Shown here one piece after another: positions 45,690-56,800 of a DNA stretch of 64,000 nt (the stretch's first letter is position 1; each line of letters starts with the position of its first letter). This stretch comes from Elgaria multicarinata webbii (lineage: Eukaryota; Chordata; Lepidosauria; Squamata; Anguidae). The notes below the pieces were generated by a model. It worked only from the letters and a program-made list of their open reading frames with translations. It searched no databases and was not told where the DNA came from. The stretch is from contig NC_086178.1 of the NCBI RefSeq assembly GCF_023053635.1, positions 92,116,226 to 92,180,225 on the forward strand. The letters run 5' to 3'. The position numbers and the translations under genes were made by a program.

Positions 45690-46820
45690 GTAAAACCAGT
45701 GTGTGGCAGCTGTGAAAAAGGCGAATTCTATGCCAAGGATGATTAGGAAATAAAACTGACAATATTGTAATGACTTTATGTAGATCTATAATACAGCCAC
45801 ATCTGGGGTCTCCATTTCTGGTCATCACATCTCAAAAAGGATATTGTAGATCTGGAAAGGGCTCTATGTGAAGCTGACCAAACCCACCACCACCACCATC
45901 ATCGTCGTCGTCTTCCTCCAGGTCCCTCTGCCACCTGAGGTTAGGTAGGTGGTGGGTGGGGAGAGGACCTTCCAAGTCATAGTATTTCACATTTGGAATG
46001 CACTCTCAGGGAAGCTCACCTGGCACCAACATTGACCTCCTTTCAGCACTAGGAAAGAAATTACTTGGCACTGCACCATGTGGTGTTAAAGTGGTCTTAA
46101 TACTGTGTCCTTAGCTCTGCTAGATAATATGGGTTCTTTTGGCTCTTGCTTCTGTGTTTTTAATACTTTATATGATGGTGTTGTGTCTGCTGTTTTTAAA
46201 CTGTCTCCCCTAGAAGTCTTGCACTGAAGATCAGTATATAAATAGGTACAAAACAGGGCGCCTAAAATGACGAAGTTTGAGTGGTAGAGCATCTTCCCTA
46301 CAAGAAAAGGCATTGTGGGAGAGGACATGATAAAAGATTTATAAACATATGCATGATGTCATAACAGTGAAGAGAATAAAATTCTAACCCTTCTCTTGGG
46401 TTAGATCTCTGGGGTCATCAGTGAAATTGATTTAGAAAAAAATAAAATGCTAACTCTTTTCTTGTAATACTAGTTCTCTGGGATCATCTAGTAAGATTGG
46501 TTTGCAATCAGTTCAGGACAGACATAAGTAAATTCTTTGTACAACATGTAACTTATGGAATTCACTCCCATAAGATGTGGTGATAGCCATTAGCTCAGAT
46601 AGCTTTAAGAGGGGATTTGTCAAATTCATGGTGGTCTGTCAAAAACTATTAGCCATGATTGCTATATGGAACTACCAGGTTTAGAGGCAGGATGCCAATG
46701 AATGCAAGTTGTTAGGGAGCAACAGCAGTAGAGGGCTATTGCCTTCATGACGTGCTTGTGGACACACATGATTGCCCATTGTGGAAAATAACATGCTGGG
46801 CCAGCTCTAACATTAGGCCA
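45690..46820 (+). mobile_element. L3/CR1-like LINE, interrupted by an L2 tail
   Basis: Positions 45690-45870 carry the CAGCTGTGAAAAAGGCGAAT / CACATCTGGGGTCTCCATTT coding region. 46490-46810 carry TTCAGGACAGACATAAGTAA, GTTGTTAGGGAGCAACAGCA and CATGACGTGCTTGTGG, the expected downstream blocks. Between them lies an L2-type insertion (next entry) plus unassigned DNA. The terminus itself may be the separate piece at 46985-47060 (GGACTGGATGGAACTTTGTT, CAGCAGGGCTTCTC). Confidence 0.65.
45885..46255 (+). mobile_element. L2-type LINE 3' part, nested
   Basis: It starts near a (CCA)n/(TCG)n trinucleotide stretch (45884-45916). Decayed coding DNA (CATTTGGAATGCACTCTCAG) and a 3' UTR ending CTGAAGATCAGTATATAAAT follow. 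It lies between two parts of an L3 element, so it is the younger of the two. Confidence 0.5.
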
Positions 46821-47114
46821 TCTCAAGCAGCAGGTGAAGAGCAGCAAGATGATGAAAGACTGAGTTGTGTATGCCATGTGGCTTGCCCTATGCTCCATAA
46901 ACTAGCCTGCTGCTTGTAGAAGATTCAGTTGCCCATCTGGTCAACATTGGTACATGGAATGGAAGGGGTGCCATCTTGTCTTTTCAAGAAAATGCTTTAG
47001 GCCAGCCCTGCTGGACTGGATGGAACTTTGTTCGGATTCAGCAGGGCTTCTCTCCTGTTATTATAGTGCAGATTCTTTTCCACAACTTAGCACTATTGCT
47101 ACTTCGCACAATTG

Positions 47115-47294
47115 GTGTGTGTGTGTGTGTGAGAGAGAGAGGGGGGGCTCTTTTCAATTTGGTTTAACTCTCTTTTACACCCTGCCTTCACTCTAAACTC
47201 CAGCAAAATGGATATTTTCTTCTAACCCCTATTCTGGCATCTGCCTTTTAACATATGGTGTGTGTGTGTGTTGTGTGTGTGTGTGTGTGTGTGT
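47115..47294. repeat. (GT)n(GA)n and (GT)n microsatellites
   Basis: GT then GA at about 47116-47142, and an interrupted (GT)n at 47258-47294. Confidence 0.93.
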
Positions 47295-47426
47295 GGGCAC
47301 ATCCAGTTGTGGTATTTGCAATTTTAGTGCTTGAGTGAAGAAGGGATTTGAAGCCGCTTGACCTTCTAACACCTGTTTGTGTTAGCAGCTGGAAAAAGCT
47401 ATGAGATAAAGAACATGGCTGTCTTT

Positions 47427-47510
47427 ATTTATTTATTTATTTATTTATTTATTTCATTTCTATACCGCCCAATAGCCGGAGCTCTCTGGGCGGTTTGCAA
47501 TAGCAGGAGT
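47427..47510 (-). mobile_element. L2-type LINE terminal fragment
   Basis: A (TTTA)n tail, TTCTATACCGCCCAATAGCC and GGAGCTCTCTGGGCGGTTTG: the last ~80 bp of the main L2 family. Confidence 0.85.
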
Positions 47511-48057
47511 TGATTCCGTTTATTCCACATTTCCCAGTCAAAGTTTTTTATGTTTGTGCCTTAGGAGAGCAGCAGCCCTTTCCCATGTGTTTTAAACAGG
47601 CTTCATGTTACCAGACCAATAGTTTTTAATATATGCCCTGTAATATATTACACTCCTGTCTCAGCTATAAAGTGTCTTTCTTCAACTGGGATGCTTAAAA
47701 ATTCATGGCATTCTGGCAGCCAGTTAAAGGGGACTCTCCCCCGCCCCCCAGTGTTCTGGTGCTGATCCCTCTGAAACATTAATTTGCTGAGCAGGGGGAG
47801 AAAACAAGTCATTAAAGTTAGTAACAATGTGTTGAAAAGATCAGCAGCAGCTGCCTAAAAACCACCTGGCAAGACTTTTTGTGTGGTGGTGTTAACAGTC
47901 TAGTACTAGTCAACTCCCAGGCAAGTGTGAGAACCCACTTCCCAAGCTATAGCACCCCAGTGGGTAGCTTTTAAAAATATTTTCCTTCTTAGAAAAGTGT
48001 TCAAACTTTGTCTCAAGGAGCCCTTTGATCACTGTACAGAGAGAAGAACTGAAACAC
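47511..48057. other. intronic, nothing recognised
   Basis: No element or exon seen. Confidence 0.45.
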
Positions 48058-48400
48058 AGATTAGGAAGATAGGAAGCTGCCTTATACCGAGTCAGACCCT
48101 TGGACCATCATGCTCAGTATTGTCTGCACCAGCCTTCCCCAACCTGATGTTCTCCAGATGTTTTAGACTACAATCCCATCACCCCAAGCATTGGCCATGA
48201 TAGCTGGGGCTGATGGTAGCTGTACTCCAAAACATATGGAATGCACCAGGTTGGGAAGGGTTGTCTATACTGACTGGCAGCAACCCTCCAGGATTTCAGA
48301 TAAGGCAGGAGTCCTTCCCCGCACTACCAGTGCCAGTGATGGTACCGGGGATCTTCTATATACAAACTATGTGCTCAACAAGTGATCTTCAGTTTCCTTT
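48058..48400 (-). mobile_element. tRNA-derived SINE split by a MITE
   Basis: The 3' part (48058-48128: TAGGAAGCTGCCTTATACCG ... CAGTATTGTCTGCA) and 5' part (48262-48400: TGTCTATACTGACTGGCAGC ... GTGATGGTACCGGGGATC) belong to the SINE family of 29679-29858. The split falls at TGTCTGCA/TGTCTATA, an 8-bp duplication with two changes made by the inserted element. Confidence 0.78.
48129..48261. mobile_element. palindromic MITE, CCTTCCCCAACCTGG family (inserted in a SINE)
   Basis: The left end CCAGCCTTCCCCAACCTGAT and the right end GCACCAGGTTGGGAAGGGT are inverted. The centre ACAATCCCATCACCCC pairs with GGGGCTGATGGTAG. Its position inside a SINE gives its exact ends and an 8-bp target-site duplication, which points to a hAT-type transposase. 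Confidence 0.85.
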
Positions 48401-48512
48401 TCCTTCCTTCAGCATTTTCTTATCTAAGGGATCTAGAAATCAATGAAGTTTAAGCCCCACTGCTGGAGCAGATGTGCTTTTCATAGCCTGGCAACTGGGT
48501 TGTACTAGATGT

Positions 48513-48517
<5 letters not shown>

Positions 48518-48553
<36 letters not shown>

Positions 48554-48672
48554 TTACATTTTTATACCGCCCAATAGCCGAAGCTCTCTGGGCGGTTCAC
48601 AAAAATTAAAACCACAGTAAAACACCCAACAGTTTAAAACACAATTACGAAATACAGTATAAAAAGCGATAT
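48518..48672 (-). mobile_element. L2-type LINE 3' end
   Basis: A (ATTT)n tail, ACCGCCCAATAGCCGAAGCT, CTCTGGGCGGTTCACAAAAA and then A-rich UTR. It is very close to the copies at 3277 and 19020. Confidence 0.87.
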
Positions 48673-50274
48673 GGATGTTTAAGAGGATCTGGACATTATT
48701 TTAATGCAGCTTTTATGCTAATCAAGAAAATTTGTTCCTACAGAATGGCGGTCATTTGTCCCATGGAAATTGGCTGCACACCAGAAATTGCAATGAAATC
48801 CTTGTTATTCAAAAGTCTGCTTTGTATGTGTCTGTCAAATTCAGAAAGCTGCTGCCCAGCAGGTTACATAGAGACTTCGGCAGCCAGTAATCGTAATCGG
48901 CAGGTGCTCTAAGCTAAGATTTTAAAACTGAACATGCCACAGGAAACTGTTGTTATTCAGACTTGCAAATATTTCCCCATGATCTCATGCCTTTCCATCT
49001 CTCCAATCAGCATATTAACATTATTTGTTTTCCAAAAAAGAGAGAGAATAACCAGTTTATATGATGGTCTGGCCCTCTGAAAAAGCAACTGGCATTATAT
49101 AAAACAGCTATGAGGTTCCGCTTTGAATTATTGTTACAATTCCTCCAGCTCCTGAACGTTAAGGTACTTAGATTTCAATGCAGCATAAGTAAATATTTGA
49201 ATGGAGACAAATTTATGGTGATAAGCATGATGGCCAGCTTTGCAGGAGAGAAAATAAATCATTTCAAGAGTACTCAGCTAATGCATTCTTGGAACAGTCT
49301 GCCATTTGCTCTGTGTGTGTGCACGCACTACACACACGCTCACACAAGTGGTGGTGGTGGTGGTGAGACAATGTCCACAAAATACATAGTTAGGGTTCAA
49401 CACATGCACACTTGCTAGGCAACCTATCTGCTCCTGGGTTTGATCCCTCGTTATTGGACAGGCAATAATTGAAAGGATGTCCTACTGGCTTACCTTCGAT
49501 CCTTACTAGAGCTCGGGTGAGCCAAAGCAAGATCTGTGCTAAAGGGCCCTGGTGACACAGAACTAGAGGGTGCAATGGAACACACAGGGTGCAATAGTAT
49601 CACTTTAGAACGCAAGCCAAGGACTTCATGACAAAAACTTCATCTATGGAAAGCTAGGATATTGGGGACAATGGAGCAGAGACTTGTGTGTGGTGTTTTT
49701 TATGAAAGGGGAATGCAGGAGATTTTTAGGCTCACTTATTGATCACATCTGGTTCTGGTGCAGAAGCTCAGGTTCTTGGTAGAACCAGCTAGAGGCACCA
49801 CAGGATGACTACTCTGCGGAATTAAGAGTATAGGAAGATGGTGATGCTGAAGGAACCAAGGAAGTAAAAGTTAAGAAGTGGGAGAAATGGATGGTATCCA
49901 AGATGGGAGCTGGCCAACCTACAACAGGAGCTGGTGGTGTAGGGCTTCAGTAACTTGTTGAGTATTAAAACTAAGATACATCAATATGAATTATGTGAAG
50001 TTTATCATACACAATATACCCTGATTGCTAAAAAAATTTAAAAATCTAAAAGTGGCACACACGGTGAAAATAGAGGATTTTGGCCAAACCCCAGAACTGT
50101 TTGTTTATTTTTCCATGAGTGAACTAAAATAGGGTACATTCATAGACAGACACCGTGGTGATTGGAAAAGCCTGGAACTTAAGACACTTGTACATCATTC
50201 CCACAATGCCACCATAATGGGTACTATGGTGAGAGAAACATTTTTACATCAAGTCTGCATAAGTTATCAGCTTA
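48673..50274. other. intronic, mostly unassigned
   Basis: A purine/CA-rich stretch lies at about 49307-49365, with a (GGT)n run. A SINE-like GGGTTTGATCCCTC occurs at 49436-49449 without further support. Confidence 0.4.
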
Positions 50275-50345
50275 TGTCCACATCTATAAAATGAACAAGT
50301 CAATGATCTTTCTCATAGGTTAGTTGTGAGGATGAATAAAATACT
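50275..50345 (+). mobile_element. MIR-like SINE core (fragment)
   Basis: CCACATCTATAAAATGAACA, then CTCATAGGTTAGTTGTGAGG and ATGAATAAAA match the core-to-tail region shared by MIR-like SINEs. Confidence 0.55.
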
Positions 50346-51180
50346 CTCTACTCTAAAGCAGAAATGGAAATAAAAAACAGTTTCTGATAAAGAGTGTCTG
50401 TGTGTATGAGAAAGTGAAGGAGAGAGATTTGATCAGGACTAGTTTACTTTTCATCTATTTATAGCTAGTATTTTGTTGCATATCTGTTATTCTGGATTAA
50501 CTCTTTTGTTGCTCTAATGCTACTATGTTGATAGACATTATCCTTCCTGGCAAGAGTAATAACTAACATTTTGCAGAAGTGGTGGAATAGGACATTTGTC
50601 AAACTTCTAGGCATTGCCTCACTCAAGGTGTTGGTTATGGTATGCTTGTCTTACCAGTCAATGAGTGAGTAAAGAGTACAATAAATACCCCCCCTCTCTC
50701 TATATATATATCACTGATATTGATGGTACACTAAAGGAATGAGTTTTTAATTTGTGTTGGACAGAGCCTGACAGTCTCTTTGGAACTCCAGCTGAGGGAT
50801 CTTCTGTAAAGTGTTAAGTGGGTGTTGGGAGGCATCAGGTGGGATGATGAGGAAGAAAAGAGGGAGTAACTAAGTCTTATGATAAGCAAGTCGTCCTATG
50901 GAATTACTTATAGTTCTGAGGTATTACTGAATATATCGTATTGTTTCCCTCTAGTGTCTGATTCAAGCAACTGCGTAATGTAGTTTAAATTTAGGTCAGC
51001 AAAAAAGCTAGAACTATTTCTAAATCAAACCCAAAAGAGCACACCTCACATCACTGGTGCAGTTCATCCAAGATAGATGTCAGCAGCCGTACTGTTAGTT
51101 AAATCCACAGCATCCATTTGTGTAACTGTGTGTTGGTGCCACAGGTTTTTCTTTCTTTGGTTTTGGTCAGAACTAAATGA
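50346..51180. other. intronic, nothing recognised
   Basis: No motif apart from a short (CT)n(AT)n patch at 50691-50711. Confidence 0.45.
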
Positions 51181-51182
51181 GT

Positions 51183-51275
51183 TGTGAGCCCGATCCTGTG
51201 CATATTTACATAGAAGCCCCTCTGTATTTAGTGAGCTTTATTCACAGGTAAGCATATTTAGGATTGCAGCCTTAG
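51183..51275 (+). repeat. TTACTTCTGAGTAGACATG-type unit
   Basis: GAGCCCGATCCTGTGCATAT ... TTTATTCACAGGTAAGCATA, TTTAGGATTGCAGCC: both inverted halves are recognisable. Confidence 0.6.
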
Positions 51276-51315
51276 AGGCTGGAAGAGTTTATGGTATTAC
51301 TTGGTTGAATAGCTA

Positions 51316-51366
<51 letters not shown>

Positions 51367-52084
51367 TATCCTGCCTTTTCCCCAGTACTGGGACTCAAGG
51401 CAGTTTACAAAATTAAAACAAGTACAATTAAAACATATAAATATAAATTACAAAACTTAAAATATAATTAAACCTACAGTAAAATTAAAAACATTTTTAA
51501 AATTAAAAAAAAACTGTAACAGGTTAAAAAGGGGAGGATCCAATACATTAACACAGGTGCAGTATAGTTCCAAAAGCTTTCTAAAACAAAAAAGTTTTTG
51601 CCTGCCTCCAAAACTGTAGCACAGAGGGAGCCAGCCCAGCCTCCCTGGGAAGGGAGTTCCACAGCCTTGAAGTAGCCACTGAGAAGGCCCTCTCCCATGT
51701 ACCCATCAGGCGTGCTTGGGATGTTGGTGAGACTGAGAGAAAGGCCTCCCCAGAAGATCTCAGAGCATGGGCAGGCTCATATGGGAGAATACAGTCTTTC
51801 ATATAACCTGGACCCAAGCCATAGAGGGCTTTATAGGGTTTAACCAGCACTTTGAATTGTGCCTGGAAACAGACCAGAAGCCAGGTCAACAATCTGGCTG
51901 TAGCTCTTTGAACCAGTTGACGTTTCTGAACAGTCTTCAAAGACAGCCCCATGTAGAGCGTGTTACAGTAATCCATTTGGGTTGTAACTAAGGCATGTGT
52001 CACCGTGGCCAAGTCCGACATCTCAAGGAACGGGTGCAGTTGGCGCACTAGCTTTAACTCATTTAACAGTAAATGAATGATCAT
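51316..52084 (-). mobile_element. L2-type LINE, C-terminal coding part and 3' end
   Basis: A 167-codon frame stays open on the minus strand (52084-51581). It includes ATVTHALVTTQMDYCNTLYM, then TVQKRQLVQRATARLLT and RLWNSLPREAGLAP, the post-RT region of L2 ORF2. The UTR ends at AAGGCAGGATATAAAT with an (ATTT)n/(ATT)n tail (51318-51366 on the plus strand). It is the longest L2 coding relic here, 5'-truncated. Confidence 0.87.
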
Positions 52085-52269
52085 TTATGTGTGGAGCCAT
52101 CTCTCCTAATCTTGCATATCTCAGCTGCTGATAGATATCTCAGCTGCGGACTGTCACTACATTAGACCATTTTGTCATAAGCTGTTTGTGCTCTCTGGGA
52201 AACCTGAAGATGAAGGTGGATTGAATAAAAGGCCAGTGGATTTGTGCAGAGGCAAGCACTGTTACCGGG

Positions 52270-52335
52270 CATTCAGGAGTCAAGTGAACTGCCCAGAGAG
52301 CTTTGGTTATTGGGCGGCATAATAATCTACATCTC
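52270..52335 (+). mobile_element. L2-type LINE terminal fragment
   Basis: GTGAACTGCCCAGAGAGCTT, then TGGTTATTGGGCGGCATAAT. Confidence 0.65.
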
Positions 52336-53885
52336 CAGAATGCTGCTATTCAAAAAGTTGTTCTTCAGCAAAAACATTGCAATAGAAAAGGTGTGGGAGT
52401 CCAATAGAGTATTCCCATCAGATATCAATAGAAAATTACAGGATCCAGGATCAATTGGATCAATTGGCTATATTGGTCCATTAGAACAAAATTCACAGGG
52501 TCAATAAAATGTCTTTATTACGATCAGCCAGTGTTCACAATCCAGTGTATCTGAACTTTTTGGAAGCACGTGGAAGAGGAGGGAAAGTTCTTCGTAACTC
52601 AGAAACTTAGCACATTTTCATTTGTGAATATTAAGTTGGTCATCAGGAAAACAGAGCTCCCATGGAAAGGTTTTTGTCTCTTCGCTTTCCAACCAGTCCC
52701 TTCCATTCCCAAAGCAGAAGTAATAGTAGTAGTAGTAGTAATAGTGTGTTTGTGTGAGTTCTCTTTTCACTCTATATCTTACCATATACGTTGTGTACAA
52801 GGCGGGTGAGCTGTAGATTTTTAGTTCTCAAATTCTACAGCATTTTTTGATAACTTTTAGGAATGTTGTTTCCCACTGTATTCTATAGCACAATCTGAAA
52901 CTTGATATGATTTTAGACAGTCCTAGTGTAAAAACTAGGCAAACTGTCTCTGGGCTAGGAAGTCTCCCCCCACTATGACATCAAAGGATATTTGGGTAGC
53001 TGTGCTCAACTTTTGCTTTTAATTCCATCTCAATGCACCATGTGTACAGAATAATGAATGAAGAGGCAGGGAACAGTTGCAAAGGCAAACAGTCAGGTGT
53101 TGGAATTGCTGCCAAGAAGATTATATGGAGTACCACTCTCCGAATTACAGTTATTGGCTCTTAAGCTGAGGAGATGTTCTGTCCCTCTCTTGAGTTACTA
53201 TCATTTCTGAAATACAGCAGTCTTTGAAAATGCATTTTTTTCTCTGTGTTTGAAAGACAATAAAGAATTCTAAATATTGAAATGAATATTCAGGTTGTGG
53301 GAAAGAAGGAACATGCATTTATTGCTGAAAAGAACACAATTCTGCTAATTCTATACTGCCCCTGAGAGGTGTTTCCATCTGTCTGCTTCCTCCATTGAAT
53401 ACAGGCATCACTTTTTATAGGATTTGTACAGGTTCCAGGATATCTCTTTCCAATGAGTTTCAACTGGCTTTGTTTATTGACACTCCTTGTAGTTAGCTGC
53501 CTCTCTACCTTTTGATAGCTACTTTACACTTCAGAATGCCGGTGATGGAAAACACTTCAGACGTAATAGTCTGCTGAGTAGATGTTGGGTAGGAATGAGA
53601 TTAGCAGATGGACTGACCAAACCAGGTACCCATCCTGTGCTAGTGTTCTTCCTATTGTTCTGCCATTCTTTGATGAAATAAAAGCAGACAAAGAAGACTA
53701 TAAAGCTGTAATATCATCAATTTAAACAGAAAAAAATGGGACAGATGAATTTCATTAGGGATATTTACTGCTTAATCGTGGCTGAATGTAGCATGCCTGA
53801 TGGAATATACACATCTGCATTGAATAAGTTTTGCAAACATACATACATACATGGTAATATCCATATCTTCTTGCTGTTCATTGTC
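52336..53885. other. intronic, mostly unassigned
   Basis: It includes an (AGT)n microsatellite (about 52722-52743) and otherwise single-copy-looking DNA. Confidence 0.45.
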
Positions 53886-53889
53886 AGTT

Positions 53890-56800
53890 TGGTGATGGTG
53901 AAATATAGGGATGGCAAGATATGGGTCCTCCAGGGATTTGTAACTTTACTTGGCTTTCAGTGGTGGAAAGGGGAATGCACATTAAAAAGGCAGCAATCCT
54001 TTTTAATGAGGATTAAACTCAGCAATGAGTTCGGCCACAGCATGAAGAACTTCATCAGGAGGGCTTTAAACTGAATCTTACGGGGGTGGGAGACGTAAAT
54101 TTTGAGGCAACAATGGATGAAGGCCAATGCACCACAGTACAGAGAACAGCTCCAACAGTGTCCCAAAATAGTGTCTGCAACAAGGTAGGAACAAAGCCAG
54201 ACTATAAAACACATGGTCTTCGATGTCTATATACTAATGCCCAGAGCATGGGAAACAAACAGAATGAACTTGAACTCTTATTACATGAAGGCAAATACGA
54301 CTTAATAGGTATAACTGAAACTTGGTGGGATGACTCCCATGACTGGAATATAGCAATTGAAGGATATAACTTGTTCAAAAAGAACAGAAGAAATAGAAAG
54401 GGAGGTGGAGTTGCACTATATGTTAAAAATACCTATCCCTGCACAGAAATACAGGCGGATGAGATTGGGAGCCCCGTCGAGAGCGTCTGGATTAAAATAA
54501 ATGGGGCTAGGAATAAAAAGAATATGATAATCGGAGTCTACTACCGACCACCCAATCAAGGAGAAGACGAGGATGAAACTTTTGAGAAACAAATTACCAG
54601 TGTTTCAAGGAAGTGTGATGTAGTAGTGATGGGGGACTTCAATTACCCTGATATCTGTTGGGAGACCATTACTGCCAAAAGCGGCCCTTCCAAGAAATTC
54701 CTGACATGTATGGGTGATAACTTTCTCCTACAGAAAGTGGTGGAAGGAACTAGAGGATCGGCAATCCTTGACTTGTTATTGACCAATAGGGATGACTTAG
54801 TGGATAAAGTGGCAGTTACGGGAACTCTGGGGGAAAGTGACCACGTCATACTTGAATTCTTGATTATGAAGGAGACAAAAGTCGAGCGTAGCCATACACG
54901 TACTCTGGATTTTAGGAAAGCTGATTTTAATAAACTCAGAACTATAATAAGTAAGGTCCTGTGGCAAGGGAGCCTAAAGAGAAAAGGAGTGCAGGATGGG
55001 TGGGAGTATCTAAAAAATGAAATTTTAAAGGCACAGTTACAAACAATTCCAACAAGGAGAAAAGATAGAAGACAACAGAGGAAACCAATGTGGCTCCACA
55101 AAAAGCTTATTGATGAACTGAAAACAAAAAGGGATACATATAGGAATTGGAAGGAAGGCCAGGCTACAAAAGAAGAGTACAGACAAGTGGCGCAGAAGTG
55201 CCGAAATGGTGTCAGGAAGGCTAAAGCTGTGAATGAGCTGAGATTAGCGAGGGATGCTAAAAGCAATAAAAAGGCTTTCTTCAGATACGTGAGTAGTAAA
55301 AGACAGAGGAAAGAAATGGTGGTTCAACTGCTTAATGAGGATGGCAAATTGATAACAGATGACAAAGAAAAGGCTGAAGTGCTCAATTCCTACTTTGCCT
55401 CGGTCTTCTCCCAAAAGCGGGTCTATGACCCCCCTGGAAAAAGTGAAGCAGAAGTTGAGGGGGCAGGATTGCAGTTTGAGATTGATAAACAAATGGTCAA
55501 AGAACACCTAATTTCCTTGAATGAGTTCAAATCTCCAGGGCCCGATGAACTGCATCCAAGAGTAATGAAGGAGCTAGCGGAAGAACTCTCAGAACCTTTG
55601 TCTATTATCTTTGCAAAATCATGGAAGACGGGTGAGGTGCCGGATGACTGGAGGAGGGCTAACGTTGTCCCTATCTTCAAAAAGGGCAAAAAGGAGGAAC
55701 CTGGGAACTACAGACCAGTCAGTCTGACATCCATCCCTGGGAAAATTCTGGAGCAGATTATAAAGAAGTCAATCTGTAAACACCTTGAAATCAATGCAGT
55801 GATTACTAGAAGCCAACATGGATTTGTCATGAACAAATCCTGTCAGACTAATTTGATCTCATTTTTTGATAGGATAACCTCCCTTGTGGACTGTGAGAAT
55901 GCTGTGGACGTCATATATCTTGACTTCAGCAAAGCTTTTGACAAAGTACCACATGACATTCTGATTAACAAACTAGCTAAAAGTGGGCTAGATGGAACAA
56001 CTATTAGGTGGATCCACAGTTGGCTACAGAATCGGACTCAAAGAGTACTTATCAATGGAACCTTCTCAAACTGGGGAGAGGCAACGAGTGGGGTGCCGCA
56101 GGGCTCAGTCCTGGGCCCAGTGCTCTTCAACATTTTTATTAATGATTTGGACGAGGAGGTGCAGGGAACGCTGATCAAATTTGCAGATGACACAAAATTG
56201 GGTGGGATAGCTAATACCCTGGAAGACAGAAACAAACTTCAAAGTGATCTTGATAGGCTGGAGTGCTGGGCTGAAAACAACAGAATGAAATTTAATAGGG
56301 ATAAATGCCAAGTTCTACATTTAGGGAATAGAAACCAAATGCACAGTTACAAGATGGGGGACACTTGGCTCAGCAATACTACAAACGAGAAAGATCTTGG
56401 AATTGTTGTAGATCACAAGCTGAATATGAGCCAACAGTGCGATATGGCTGCAAGAAAGGCAAATGCTATTTTGGGCTGCATTAATAGAAGTATACCTTCC
56501 AAATCACGTGAGGTACTGGTTCCTCTCTATTCGGCCCTGGTTAGGCCTCATCTAGAGTATTGCGTCCAGTTCTGGGCTCCACAATTCAAGAAGGACGCAG
56601 ACAAGCTGGAGCGTGTTCAGAAGAGGGCAACCAGGATGATCAGAGGTCTAGAAACAAAGCCCTATGAAGAGAGACTGAAAGAACTGGGCATGTTTAGCCT
56701 GGAGAAGAGAAGATTGAGGGGAGACATGATAGCACTCTTCAAATACTTAAAAGGTTGTCACACAGAGGAGGGCCAGGATCTCTTCTCGATCCTCCCAGAG

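Noticed and set aside
54643-56311. Minus-strand frames of up to 207 codons
   Set aside because: They are antisense shadows of the CR1 ORF2, which shows full catalytic motifs on the plus strand.
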